From: Lysobacterales bacterium
GTDB lineage: Bacteria; Pseudomonadota; Gammaproteobacteria; Xanthomonadales; SZUA-36
Reading direction: 5' to 3'
Assembly (NCBI GenBank): GCA_013001885.1
Contig: JABDLD010000033.1
Coordinates: forward strand, 64,709 to 128,708
Length of the DNA: 64,000 bases
Part shown: one piece after another, positions 7,770 through 16,878 of the stretch
How positions within the stretch are numbered: the first letter of the stretch is position 1
How the letters are laid out: every line of letters begins with the position of its first letter
Notes under the pieces: model-generated
What the model saw: only the letters and a program-made list of their open reading frames with translations
Databases searched by the model: none
Told to the model about the DNA's origin: nothing
Program-made: the position numbers and the translations under genes

Positions 7770-8699
7770 ATGGGAGATTACCAACACCAGCCGGTTTTAC
7801 GGGAAGAAGTGTTGGAAGCTCTCAGCATCCGGCCCGACGGAAAATACGTCGACGGTACCTTTGGCCGAGGTGGACATAGCCGGGCGATTTTAGCCCGCTT
7901 GTCCGGGAAAGGCTGCTTGTTGTCCCTGGACAGGGACCCGGAGGCGATAGCCGCCGGAGAGGAATTGCAGAGCGAAGATTCGCGATTCTCGATCGTCCGG
8001 GGCAATTTTGCAGATTTGGAACGCTACGTCCGTGAATGGGGCGTTGAAGAAGGCCTGGACGGCATTTTGCTTGACATCGGGGTTTCATCACCGCAACTGG
8101 ACGATCCGGATCGGGGTTTCTCCTTTATGGGGGATGGTCCACTGGATATGCGTATGGACCCATTACAGGGTGTGTCAGCCAAAGAGTGGTTGGCTGAAGC
8201 ACCGGAACGGGAATTGACCCGCGTGTTTTGGGAGTTCGGAGAGGAGCGCTATGCGCGCAGGATTGCCAGGAACATCGTGATGTCCCGGCATAAGCAGCGG
8301 CTTGAAACGACGGGTCAGTTGGCGAGATTGATCGAGGAAACGATAGGCCGCCGGGAAAAGAAAAAACATCCAGCAACACGGTGTTTTCAGGCAATCCGAA
8401 TTTTTATAAATGATGAATTAACCAACCTGAAAAAAGGTTTGGATTCAGCAATAAGGTTGTTGCGCCCGGGAGGACGGCTGGTAGTGATCAGCTTTCATTC
8501 CCTCGAGGACCGCCTGGTCAAGCGGACGTTCAGAGAAGCCGTACGACCAGGAAAGGTCCGAAGGAATATACCGCAACACCCGGATCTTAAACCTGTGCTG
8601 AAACTGGTTGGTAAAGCTGTCAAAGCCTCTGAAACCGAACTCTCCGTCAATCCCCGTGCACGAAGCGCCGTCATGAGGGTTGCGGAGAAACTTGGTTGA
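7770..8699 (+). CDS. rsmH: 16S rRNA (cytosine-1402-N4)-methyltransferase
   Basis: SAM-dependent enzyme (formerly MraW) that methylates N4 of C1402 in 16S rRNA. At 309 residues it is standard. Motifs: HQPVLREEVLEAL at residues 6-18, DGTFGRGGHSRAIL (SAM-binding glycine loop), GILLDIGVSSPQLDDPDRGFSF and the C-terminal ISFHSLEDRLVKRTF and NPRARSAVMRVAEK. It follows mraZ, and the TTG start of ftsL overlaps its stop codon. Paired with rsmI upstream, the window holds both enzymes that modify C1402. Confidence 0.98.
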   Translation: MGDYQHQPVLREEVLEALSIRPDGKYVDGTFGRGGHSRAILARLSGKGCLLSLDRDPEAIAAGEELQSEDSRFSIVRGNFADLERYVREWGVEEGLDGILLDIGVSSPQLDDPDRGFSFMGDGPLDMRMDPLQGVSAKEWLAEAPERELTRVFWEFGEERYARRIARNIVMSRHKQRLETTGQLARLIEETIGRREKKKHPATRCFQAIRIFINDELTNLKKGLDSAIRLLRPGGRLVVISFHSLEDRLVKRTFREAVRPGKVRRNIPQHPDLKPVLKLVGKAVKASETELSVNPRARSAVMRVAEKLG

Positions 8700-8968
8700 A
8701 TGCTCGACTCATTGTTCTGATAATTGCCCTGGCTGCGGTCATATGCAGCGCGCTGGGCGTGGTCTATACCCGTCACGAAAGCCGCAGGGCTTCGGTACAG
8801 CTTGGTTTGCTTGAAGATGAGCGCGATGAGTATATCGCCGAGTGGAGCCGCCTGCAGCTTGAACAGGCCTGGCTGGCTGACGCAAGCCACATTGAAAGTA
8901 AAGCACGTGAGCAGCTTGGCATGCAGACTCCCGAAGAATCGGTGATTCTTGTGGTGGAGAAACCATGA
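8696..8968 (+). CDS. ftsL: Cell division protein FtsL
   Basis: Small bitopic divisome protein that forms the FtsQLB complex and activates FtsWI. The 90-residue product has one transmembrane segment at about residues 4-22 (LIVLIIALAAVICSALGVV) followed by a periplasmic coiled coil rich in heptad leucines (VQLGLLEDERDEYIAEWSRLQLEQAWL) and the IESKAREQLGM region. The only suitable start is TTG at 8696, overlapping the rsmH stop. Sequence conservation of FtsL is low; the call rests on topology and position between rsmH and ftsI. The stop overlaps ftsI (ATGA). Confidence 0.93.
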   Translation: MNARLIVLIIALAAVICSALGVVYTRHESRRASVQLGLLEDERDEYIAEWSRLQLEQAWLADASHIESKAREQLGMQTPEESVILVVEKP

Positions 8969-10674
8969 AGCCGGCGGAACAGAATATGGCGCCGGTAAGC
9001 AGGCTTTACGCATTTCTATTGATGTTTCTTCTGTGTTCGGTCGCGCTGGTGGCGCGCGCTGTCAATCTCCAGATAGTGGACACGGAATTTCTGCAGGACC
9101 AGGGTGAAGCCCGCTATCTTCGGGAAGTGGTGGTTCCAACCCGGCGCGGCAACATCCTGGACCGGAATGGCGAGCCGCTGGCGGTGAGCACGCCGGTGGA
9201 TTCGGTCTGGGTGAATCCCAAAATGTTGCTGCAGGCGCCGGAGGATATTTTGCCGCTGGCTGATGTGCTCGGTGTCGATGCGGACGAAATTGAACGGCGG
9301 CTGACTCAGCGTTCAACACGTGAATTTGTCTGGCTGCGGCGGCGGCTGCATCCGGATGTTGCCGCCCAGGTCGAGTCGCTCAGGCTTCAGGGGGTGTTCC
9401 TGCAAAAGGAATACCGGCGCTTTTATCCCGCCGGCGAAGTCACGTCACACGTTATCGGCTTTACCAACATCGATGATATCGGGCAGGAAGGGCTGGAACT
9501 CGCGTACAACGACTGGCTGCAGGGTAAGCCCGGGCTGAAGCGCATTATCAGGGACCGGCTGGGCCGCACCGTTGAGCATGTGGAGATGGTCCGGGAGTCA
9601 GAGCCGGGGCATGACCTCAGTCTTACGATTGATCGCCGCCTGCAATACCTCGCGTACCGGGAGCTCAAGCGTACCGTGCTGAAGCACGGTGCGCGCTCCG
9701 GTAGCGTGGTGTTGCTGGATGTTAAAACGGGCGAAGTACTGGCCATGGTCAACCAGCCCTCGTACAACCCCAACCATGCCAACATTGACAGCGAAGGCTT
9801 GCGTAACCGCGCCATTACCGATGTGTTCGAGCCCGGGTCGGTGATGAAGCCGTTCGCCGTCGCCTCGGCGCTTGAAACCGGAAGGTGGACGCCCACGACA
9901 CCGATTGACACGACTCCGGGCCGCATCAATATTTCCGGCCACACGATCAGTGATCATCATAATTACGGGCCGATCGACGTTACGCGGCTGATCACGAAGT
10001 CCTCGAACGTCGCTGCCACCAAGATCGCTCTCGACCTGGAACCCGGGCACATGTGGGATACCTATGACCGGTTCGGATTCGGGGATGTCACCGGTACCGG
10101 ATTCCCCGGCGAATCGGCCGGCGTGCTGAGAAATCATCGGCGCTGGCGCCGGGTCGAGCAGGCCACGCTATCTTACGGATACGGGATATCCGTTACGGTG
10201 TTGCAGCTGGCCGAAGCATTCGCAGCGCTGGCGGACGAGGGCCGCCTGCGCCGCCCCAGCCTGGTGATGGGGGCGGCGAATCCGCCAGCTTCCATCCTTG
10301 ATTCCAGAATTGCCCTGCAGGTCGCGGCCATGCTCGAAACCGTTACCGGCCCGGAGGGTACAGGCAAGAAAGCGCGGATTGACAACTATCGCGTTTCGGG
10401 TAAAACCGGCACCTCCCGCAAGGCCAGCGCCTCGGGTTATGCGTCGCGCTACATTGCAAGCTTTGCGGGATTTGCGCCTTCCAGCGATCCGCAGATTGTC
10501 GGCGTCGTTGTGATCAACGATCCGTCGGGTGAGGAATATTATGGCGGGTTGGTTGCGGCGCCGCTGTTTTCGGAAGTGATGGGCGGCGCACTGCGTCTGC
10601 TGAATGTTCCGCCGGATAATTATGAAGGAATGACAGTCAAGGCCGGCCAGCCGCTGCCGGGGGGTGGCCGATGA
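8965..10674 (+). CDS. ftsI: Septal peptidoglycan transpeptidase, penicillin-binding protein 3
   Basis: Class B PBP that cross-links septal peptidoglycan together with FtsW. The 569-residue protein has an N-terminal transmembrane segment (about residues 14-33), a pedestal domain containing RRGNILDRNGEPLA, and a transpeptidase domain with the catalytic serine in SVMK (S292), the second motif SSN (346-348) and KTG (480-482). It starts inside the ftsL stop and ends overlapping murE by 4 bases. All catalytic motifs are intact, so it should bind beta-lactams. Confidence 0.98.
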   Translation: MKPAEQNMAPVSRLYAFLLMFLLCSVALVARAVNLQIVDTEFLQDQGEARYLREVVVPTRRGNILDRNGEPLAVSTPVDSVWVNPKMLLQAPEDILPLADVLGVDADEIERRLTQRSTREFVWLRRRLHPDVAAQVESLRLQGVFLQKEYRRFYPAGEVTSHVIGFTNIDDIGQEGLELAYNDWLQGKPGLKRIIRDRLGRTVEHVEMVRESEPGHDLSLTIDRRLQYLAYRELKRTVLKHGARSGSVVLLDVKTGEVLAMVNQPSYNPNHANIDSEGLRNRAITDVFEPGSVMKPFAVASALETGRWTPTTPIDTTPGRINISGHTISDHHNYGPIDVTRLITKSSNVAATKIALDLEPGHMWDTYDRFGFGDVTGTGFPGESAGVLRNHRRWRRVEQATLSYGYGISVTVLQLAEAFAALADEGRLRRPSLVMGAANPPASILDSRIALQVAAMLETVTGPEGTGKKARIDNYRVSGKTGTSRKASASGYASRYIASFAGFAPSSDPQIVGVVVINDPSGEEYYGGLVAAPLFSEVMGGALRLLNVPPDNYEGMTVKAGQPLPGGGR

Positions 10675-12134
10675 GTTGCCCGATGAGCGTCCAGACCCTG
10701 CTTGAAGGCTGGTGTGATTCGGTTCCCAACGTGATCATCACCGGCATCGAATCGGATTCGCGGCGGGTGAAAAAAGGCCAGGCGTTCCTGGCGGTGGCGG
10801 GTGCATCGACTCATGGCATGAAGCATGTGGTTCAGGCCCAGGCCCGAGGTGCGGCGGTTGTGATCCATGACGGCCGGGCCAAGGTGCCGGAACTGAATGT
10901 ACCTGCGGTGGCCGTTCCCGAGCTTGGCAGTCTTCTCTCCAGCATCGCTGCCCGATTCTTTCATTCCCCGTCCGATCACTTGACCCTTGCAGGTGTAACA
11001 GGGACCAACGGCAAAACATCTACCGCGCATTTTATGGCTCAAGCCTGGCAGAGGACCAGCGCTGACGCGGGCATCATCGGCACAATCGGCTACGGTCCCC
11101 TGAAATTGCTGAAACCGGCGAATATGACGACTCCCGATCCCATCTCCCTGCAGGCGATGTTGTCCGGCTGCCTTGACCATGGCGTCGGTAAAGTGGCCAT
11201 GGAAGTATCGTCCCATGCGCTGGACCAGGGCAGGTGTAACGACGTTGCATTCGATGCTGCGGTGCTGACGAACCTGAGCCGCGACCACCTGGATTACCAC
11301 GGCACCATGGAGGCGTATGCGGCCGCCAAGCGGCGCCTGTTCATTGACGCCCACCCGCGCTTTGCCGTGATCAACCTGGATGATGCGTTCGGCAAAGTCC
11401 TGGCCGGTGAAATCAGCAACGGCACTGAAGTCTTCACATATGGCACCAACGGCTCCAGCGAATTGCGGGGATCTGTACTTCAGATGGACTCGCAGGGAAT
11501 GACGTTGAACCTTGCATCTCCGTGGGGCGGTGGCGAAGTTCGCACCGGCCTGCTCGGCGCGTTCAACGTGTCGAATCTGCTGGCAGTTGCCGGAACGCTG
11601 GCATTGCTGGGAATGCCCTGGAGCCAGGTCATGCATCAACTGGAAATCATGCATGCTGTTCCGGGCCGGATGCACTGCATGGGCGGAGAATTCACTCAAC
11701 CGGTTGTGGTCGTTGACTACGCCCATACACCAGACGCTTTGCAGAAAGCGCTGACCGCTCTGCGCTCGCATCTTCACGGCCGCCTGGTCTGCGTGTTCGG
11801 CTGCGGCGGGGATCGCGATTGCGGCAAGCGTCCGCTGATGGCCCGGGTTGCCGAATCACTTTCTGACCGAATCATCATGACCAGCGACAATCCCCGCGGC
11901 GAAGAGCCTGCCGCCATCATAAGGGACATGATCGCCGGCCTCGAAGGCCCGGAAAAGGCGCTCGTGATTGAAGATCGCGCCTCGGCGATCCGCCAGGCGG
12001 TTCTGGAGTGCGGACCAGGCGACATTATTCTGGTTGCCGGGAAAGGCCACGAAGCCTGGCAGGAACTGAACGGGCAGAAAATTCCGTTCAGTGACGAGGC
12101 CGCCGTGCACGCGGCCCTGGAGGAAGCGGCGTGA
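10671..12134 (+). CDS. murE: UDP-MurNAc-L-Ala-D-Glu:meso-diaminopimelate ligase
   Basis: Cytoplasmic Mur ligase adding the third stem-peptide residue. The 487-residue protein has the ATP-binding loop VTGTNGKTSTAHF at about residues 107-119, EVSSHALDQGR and NLSRDHLDYHGTME in the central domain. The C-terminal motif DNPR near residue 406 marks meso-diaminopimelate rather than lysine specificity, as expected of a Gram-negative. The ATG at 10671 overlaps ftsI; a second in-frame ATG lies four codons later. The stop overlaps the murF GTG start. Confidence 0.98.
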   Translation: MSCPMSVQTLLEGWCDSVPNVIITGIESDSRRVKKGQAFLAVAGASTHGMKHVVQAQARGAAVVIHDGRAKVPELNVPAVAVPELGSLLSSIAARFFHSPSDHLTLAGVTGTNGKTSTAHFMAQAWQRTSADAGIIGTIGYGPLKLLKPANMTTPDPISLQAMLSGCLDHGVGKVAMEVSSHALDQGRCNDVAFDAAVLTNLSRDHLDYHGTMEAYAAAKRRLFIDAHPRFAVINLDDAFGKVLAGEISNGTEVFTYGTNGSSELRGSVLQMDSQGMTLNLASPWGGGEVRTGLLGAFNVSNLLAVAGTLALLGMPWSQVMHQLEIMHAVPGRMHCMGGEFTQPVVVVDYAHTPDALQKALTALRSHLHGRLVCVFGCGGDRDCGKRPLMARVAESLSDRIIMTSDNPRGEEPAAIIRDMIAGLEGPEKALVIEDRASAIRQAVLECGPGDIILVAGKGHEAWQELNGQKIPFSDEAAVHAALEEAA

Positions 12135-13480
12135 TCCCTCTCCTGTTGAGTGAACTGGCCGAAGCCCTGAATTGCCCTGCACCGGCCGCAGATGTATCAA
12201 TAGATAATATTGTCACCGACAGCAGAAGCGTGCACCACGGAACTTTGTTCGCCGCGTTGCCCGGCAGTAACGTCGATGGCCACGACTTCGCCTTTTCCGC
12301 GGTCAAACTCGGCGCACCGGCACTTCTTGTCAGCCGTTCTCTGTCACTCGAAATTCCGCAGCTGGTCGTTGAGGATGTTTTGTTAGCCCTCGGTATATTG
12401 GCAAATCTGCTACGCACGCGCCTGGATCCGGTTGTTGTCGGGATTACCGGCAGTAACGGCAAAACCACAGTCAAGGAAATGGTGGCTGCCATATTAAGGC
12501 TCGAAGCCGATGTGCTTGCCACGCAGGGAAACTACAATAACGAGCTGGGAGTTCCCCTGAGTTTGTTCGGACTGGAAGCCCGGCATCGATTCGCTGTGAT
12601 TGAAATGGGCGCGGCGAAGGCCGGAGACATTGCTTACCTCGCAAGCATAGCAAAACCGGACCTGGGCCTTATCACCAACATAGGCCCGGCCCACCTGGGT
12701 GGTTTTGGGAGCGAGGAAGGTGTTGCACGCACTAAGGGTGAAATGTACGCGGCGCTTCCTGCCGAAGGAACTGCCGTTTTCAATGCAGACGAACCGTGGC
12801 TTGGATTGTGGAAAGAAATGAGTTGCGCGGAACGCTGTGTGACGTTCGGCATTCAGCCGGGTGCAGACGTCCGGCTGGTTGAACAGGGCTCCGGGCCGTC
12901 CATAGTCACGCCTGAGGGCACCATCAGACCCCGGCTGCTGCTGCCGGGAAGTCACAATCTGATCAATGCCGCCGCCGCAACAGCCGTGGCGCTCTCCATT
13001 GGAATCGACCTGGAAACCACTCAGCGGGGCCTCGAATCGGTTAAACCGGTGCCTGGCCGACTGAACCGCATTCAAACCGAAGCAGGCTGGACGGTCATAG
13101 ATGACACCTATAACGCCAATCCGGCCTCACTTTACTCCGCGCTACAGGTGCTGGCAGGCATGCAGGGGACTCCCTGGCTGGTGCTGGGCGACATGAAGGA
13201 ACTGGGTCAGGGCAGCCGTAAAATGCACCGGGAGGTCGGAGAAGCGGCAAAGGCCATGGGTGTGCGCCGGCTGTTCACGACCGGTGAAATGTCGGCCTTC
13301 ACGGCCGAAGCGTTTGGCGAAGGCGCACAGCATTTTGAACACCGCAATGACCTGGCAAAGACCCTTCTTTCTGTTCTGCGCCCCGACGTGAACTGCCTGG
13401 TCAAGGGCTCCAGGTCAATGGGTATGGAGGCGATCGTGGACGCCATTACCCGGGCGCCCGTCATGAGGGAGACAGGCTGA
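12131..13480 (+). CDS. murF: UDP-MurNAc-tripeptide:D-Ala-D-Ala ligase
   Basis: Completes the UDP-MurNAc-pentapeptide by adding the D-Ala-D-Ala made by Ddl, which is encoded downstream in the same cluster. The 449-residue product starts at GTG 12131, inside the murE stop. Motifs are [15 protein letters not shown] (P-loop, about residues 103-117), [35 protein letters not shown] and [11 protein letters not shown]. Its final base is the first base of the mraY start. Confidence 0.98.
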   Translation: MIPLLLSELAEALNCPAPAADVSIDNIVTDSRSVHHGTLFAALPGSNVDGHDFAFSAVKLGAPALLVSRSLSLEIPQLVVEDVLLALGILANLLRTRLDPVVVGITGSNGKTTVKEMVAAILRLEADVLATQGNYNNELGVPLSLFGLEARHRFAVIEMGAAKAGDIAYLASIAKPDLGLITNIGPAHLGGFGSEEGVARTKGEMYAALPAEGTAVFNADEPWLGLWKEMSCAERCVTFGIQPGADVRLVEQGSGPSIVTPEGTIRPRLLLPGSHNLINAAAATAVALSIGIDLETTQRGLESVKPVPGRLNRIQTEAGWTVIDDTYNANPASLYSALQVLAGMQGTPWLVLGDMKELGQGSRKMHREVGEAAKAMGVRRLFTTGEMSAFTAEAFGEGAQHFEHRNDLAKTLLSVLRPDVNCLVKGSRSMGMEAIVDAITRAPVMRETG

Positions 13481-14562
13481 TGCTCTATTGGCTCTTCCAG
13501 CAACTGGCAGAATTCAACTCCGGGTTTGCCGTCTTTGGCTACATCACGCTGCGCACCATCCTGGGAGCGCTCACGGCGCTGGTGATTTCCCTGTTGCTGG
13601 GTCCCTGGTTCATCCGGCGGCTGGTCCAACAGCAGGTCGGACAGCCGATCAGGAAACTGGGACCTGAGAGCCACTTCTCGAAAGCGGGAACCCCGACCAT
13701 GGGCGGGGCTCTGATCCTGTTTTCCATTGTCGTTTCAACGCTGCTCTGGGCGGATCTGGCCAATCGTTACGTATGGGTCGTCATCATAGTGACTCTGGTT
13801 TTTGGCGCTATTGGCTGGGTGGATGACTACCGCAAACTAGTGCTTCAGGACTCAGCGGGGCTGCCGGCGAGATGGAAGTATCTCGGCCAGTCGGTGGCTG
13901 GCCTCGCCGCGGCCTGTTTCCTTTTTTATACTGCCGACGTTCCGTCCGCCACTGAGCTGATCGTGCCCTTTTTCAAGGATATTGCGATACCGCTGGGTCT
14001 TTTCTATATCGTTACGACTTACTTCATGGTGGTCGGCTTTTCGAACGCTGTGAACCTGACAGACGGACTGGATGGATTGGCGATCATGCCTTCGGTATTC
14101 GTTGCCTCGGCCCTGGGTGTTTTCGCGTACGTCACCGGGCATTCGGTGTTTTCAGAGTACCTGGCCATACCGTTTCTTCCCGGTTCCGGTGAACTCGCTA
14201 TTTTCTGCGGCGGCCTGGCGGGAGCCGGATTGGGCTTTCTGTGGTTCAACACATACCCGGCACAGATTTTCATGGGTGATATCGGCGCCCTGGCGGTGGG
14301 TGCGGCACTCGGCCTGATCGCCGTTATCGTTCGCCAGGAGTTGGTCTTCATTGTCATGGCCGGTGTTTTCGTGATGGAAACGGTCTCCGTGATTCTGCAG
14401 GTGGCTTCGTTCAAATTGACGGGAAAACGCATATTCAGAATGGCCCCGATCCACCATCACTTTGAACTCAAAGGTTGGCCCGAGCCGAGGGTGATCGTTC
14501 GATTCTGGATCATTTCAGTCGTGCTCGTTCTGGCCGGGCTGGCCACGCTGAAAATCAGGTGA
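13480..14562 (+). CDS. mraY: Phospho-MurNAc-pentapeptide transferase
   Basis: Polytopic inner-membrane enzyme that attaches phospho-MurNAc-pentapeptide to undecaprenyl phosphate, producing lipid I. The 360-residue protein has about ten hydrophobic segments. Catalytic motifs are present: GWVDDYRKL (Asp-Asp, about residues 111-119), [22 protein letters not shown] and the C-terminal [17 protein letters not shown] histidine motif. In most gammaproteobacteria murD follows directly; here only ten bases separate the stop from ftsW. Confidence 0.98.
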   Translation: MLYWLFQQLAEFNSGFAVFGYITLRTILGALTALVISLLLGPWFIRRLVQQQVGQPIRKLGPESHFSKAGTPTMGGALILFSIVVSTLLWADLANRYVWVVIIVTLVFGAIGWVDDYRKLVLQDSAGLPARWKYLGQSVAGLAAACFLFYTADVPSATELIVPFFKDIAIPLGLFYIVTTYFMVVGFSNAVNLTDGLDGLAIMPSVFVASALGVFAYVTGHSVFSEYLAIPFLPGSGELAIFCGGLAGAGLGFLWFNTYPAQIFMGDIGALAVGAALGLIAVIVRQELVFIVMAGVFVMETVSVILQVASFKLTGKRIFRMAPIHHHFELKGWPEPRVIVRFWIISVVLVLAGLATLKIR

Positions 14563-14572
14563 CGGCAAAGAC

Positions 14573-15793
14573 ATGAGAAAAATGACAGCGTCAATCAAGC
14601 ATCCCGCCACCCGGGGCCAGGCGTTCCAGGCCGGATCGATGCCGGTTCCGATCCGGCCGGACTCCTGGATTCTGTTGCCGGCGTTGCTGCTGCTGTCCAT
14701 TGGTATCGTGATGGTCGGTTCCGCCTCCATTGCGATTGCTGAAGGCCAGGGCGCCAGCACCTACCATTACCTGGCGCGGCACCTGGTGTTTATAGGCGCC
14801 GGAGTGTTTCTTGCCTCCATGCTCCGAGTCATACCGATGGCTTTTTTCGAGCGGATTAGCCGGCCGATGCTCGCATTATCCGTTCTGTTATTGCTGCTGG
14901 TTCTGGTGCCCGGAGTAGGGCATACGGTCAATGGAAGCACGCGTTGGGTGCGCATGGGTTTTGTCAATTTTCAGGTGGTGGAAGCCGTTAAGTTGATGGT
15001 CATTATTTACCTCGCCGGTTACCTCGCCAGAAAGGCACGGTTGGTCCAATCACGCTTTTTCGATACGTTCAAGCCCTTGATTTTCGCAGGAATTCTGTCG
15101 GCTATCCTGTTGTTGCAACCGGACATGGGCAGTGCCGCCGTCATTACGGCCATTGTCGCCGGAATGGTCTGGCTGGCAGGTGCGGCGTGGCGGCATATTC
15201 TCGTCCTCGGGCTGCTGACACTGCCGGCCTTTGGATTTGCTGCGATGGAACCTTACCGGTTGCGGCGGATCGTCAGTTTCATGGATCCCTGGGCAGACCC
15301 GTTTGCCAGCGGATTCCAGTTAACGCAGGCGCTGATTGCGGTGGGCCGCGGGGAGTTGTTTGGCGTAGGGATTGGCGCCAGCATACAGAAGCTGTTTTAC
15401 CTGCCGGAAGCTCACACCGACTTTATCTTCGCCGTGCTGGCAGAGGAGTTTGGGCTGGTTGGAGTGCTCGCCGTGCTCCTGTTGTTCCTGCTGCTGGTCA
15501 CGCGGATCATGGTTATCGGCGTCATGGCTCACCGCAAAGGCAAACCCTTTGCGGGTTTTGTCGCCTACGGGATCGGACTGTGGATAGGCCTCCAGGCATT
15601 AGTCAGTATCGGCGTCAATCTCGGTGTCCTTCCGACCAAGGGGCTCACGCTGCCCCTGATCAGTTCGGGCGGCAGCAGCATGCTCATGTCGCTTATCGCG
15701 GTCGGAATTGTCCTGCGGATCAAGTACGAAATGGACCAGGACAATGTAGTTTATTGCCGGGCCAGGAAAACCGTAAAGAAGGTGCCGAAATGA
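14573..15793 (+). CDS. ftsW: Septal SEDS peptidoglycan glycosyltransferase FtsW
   Basis: SEDS-family polymerase that works with FtsI to build the septum. The 406-residue protein has ten predicted membrane helices and family motifs VNGSTRWVRMGFVNFQ (about 120-135), LLLQPDMGSAAV and the C-terminal LISSGGSSMLMSLIAVG signature. The ATG at 14573 is followed by a polar N-terminal tail before the first helix at about residue 38. The stop overlaps the murG start. It sits directly after mraY, with no murD between. Confidence 0.97.
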   Translation: MRKMTASIKHPATRGQAFQAGSMPVPIRPDSWILLPALLLLSIGIVMVGSASIAIAEGQGASTYHYLARHLVFIGAGVFLASMLRVIPMAFFERISRPMLALSVLLLLLVLVPGVGHTVNGSTRWVRMGFVNFQVVEAVKLMVIIYLAGYLARKARLVQSRFFDTFKPLIFAGILSAILLLQPDMGSAAVITAIVAGMVWLAGAAWRHILVLGLLTLPAFGFAAMEPYRLRRIVSFMDPWADPFASGFQLTQALIAVGRGELFGVGIGASIQKLFYLPEAHTDFIFAVLAEEFGLVGVLAVLLLFLLLVTRIMVIGVMAHRKGKPFAGFVAYGIGLWIGLQALVSIGVNLGVLPTKGLTLPLISSGGSSMLMSLIAVGIVLRIKYEMDQDNVVYCRARKTVKKVPK

Positions 15794-16878
15794 ACGCGGC
15801 GCGGCGCGAGGTCCTGATCATGGCCGGCGGAACGGGCGGCCATATCTTTCCCGGGCTCGCGGTGGCCGACAGCCTCCGCGGCAGCGGTGTCGAGGTACGC
15901 TGGCTGGGTGCGCGAGGCGGAATGGAGTGCCAGAAAGTTCCCGAAGCACGGATTCAGCTCGACGTGGTCGATATAACCGGTCTGCGCGGTAAAGGCGCTG
16001 CGCGCTGGCTTTTGATGCCGTGGAAGCTCGTGCGCGCCGTATTCCAGGCTTTCAGATTACTCGGGCGACACCGTCCCGCCTGTGCAATCAGCTTTGGTGG
16101 ATATGCGGCGGGACCGGGCGGTCTTGCCGCCAGGCTCAGGGGAATCCCGCTGCTTGTGCACGAACAAAATCGTATTCCCGGCATGACGAACAAGGTTCTC
16201 GCCAGGCTGGCCGGCAAGGTTCTACAGGCCTTTCCTGGGACCTGGGCGCTGAAGCTGCACCCAGTGACCTGCGGAAACCCCGTTCGGCAGCCGGTCGCGG
16301 ACCTGCCGGCTCCGGCCCATCGCATGAGCGGGCGTGAGGGTGCAGTTCGGGTGCTCATCACCGGCGGAAGTCAGGGCGCCCGTGCTTTGAACCGGATTGT
16401 TCCCGGGGCCCTGGCGCAGTTGCGGGGCTGCCCGGGTTTAGAGATAAGGCACCAGGCAGGAAAAGGGTGGGCGGAAGAGACGACGCAGGCATACCGTGCC
16501 GCGCCTCTGGATGCGGAGGTTACCGAATTTATCGAGGATATGGCAGGTGCATACGCGTGGGCGGACATCGTGGTTTGCCGCTCCGGCGCGTTGACGGTAT
16601 CGGAATTGGCCGCCGCGGGCGTGGCCGCTGTATTGGTTCCATTTCCGTTTGCCGTGGATGACCACCAGACGCGAAATGCAGAGTTCCTGGTCGAGGCGGG
16701 AGCCGCCCTGCTGCTGCCGGAAAACCGGTTGGATGCAGCAACATTGGCCCACACGCTGGAGCCCCTGGTGAGCGAACGCGGAAAACTTGTTGTCATGGCT
16801 GAATGCGCTCGTTCTGTTGCTGTACCGGATTCGGCTGACCGGGTTGCCCGGCTCTGCAGGGAGTACCTTTCGAAATGA
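15790..16878 (+). CDS. murG: UDP-GlcNAc:lipid I N-acetylglucosaminyltransferase
   Basis: Membrane-associated GT28 enzyme that makes lipid II from lipid I. I choose the ATG at 15790 (362 aa), which overlaps the ftsW stop, and reject the long upstream extension of the frame because it only mirrors ftsW in another frame. Motifs are MAGGTGGHIFPGLAVA at about residues 11-26, ISFGGYAAGPGG, HEQNRIPGMTNK, ITGGSQGARALN, and CRSGALTVSELAAAG in the C-terminal UDP-GlcNAc site. The stop overlaps murC. Confidence 0.97.
   Translation: MNAARREVLIMAGGTGGHIFPGLAVADSLRGSGVEVRWLGARGGMECQKVPEARIQLDVVDITGLRGKGAARWLLMPWKLVRAVFQAFRLLGRHRPACAISFGGYAAGPGGLAARLRGIPLLVHEQNRIPGMTNKVLARLAGKVLQAFPGTWALKLHPVTCGNPVRQPVADLPAPAHRMSGREGAVRVLITGGSQGARALNRIVPGALAQLRGCPGLEIRHQAGKGWAEETTQAYRAAPLDAEVTEFIEDMAGAYAWADIVVCRSGALTVSELAAAGVAAVLVPFPFAVDDHQTRNAEFLVEAGAALLLPENRLDAATLAHTLEPLVSERGKLVVMAECARSVAVPDSADRVARLCREYLSK

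Noticed and set aside
15187-15789. A 201-codon N-terminal extension of the murG frame
   Set aside because: It lies entirely inside ftsW in another frame, and the MurG family N terminus begins at the ATG at 15790.
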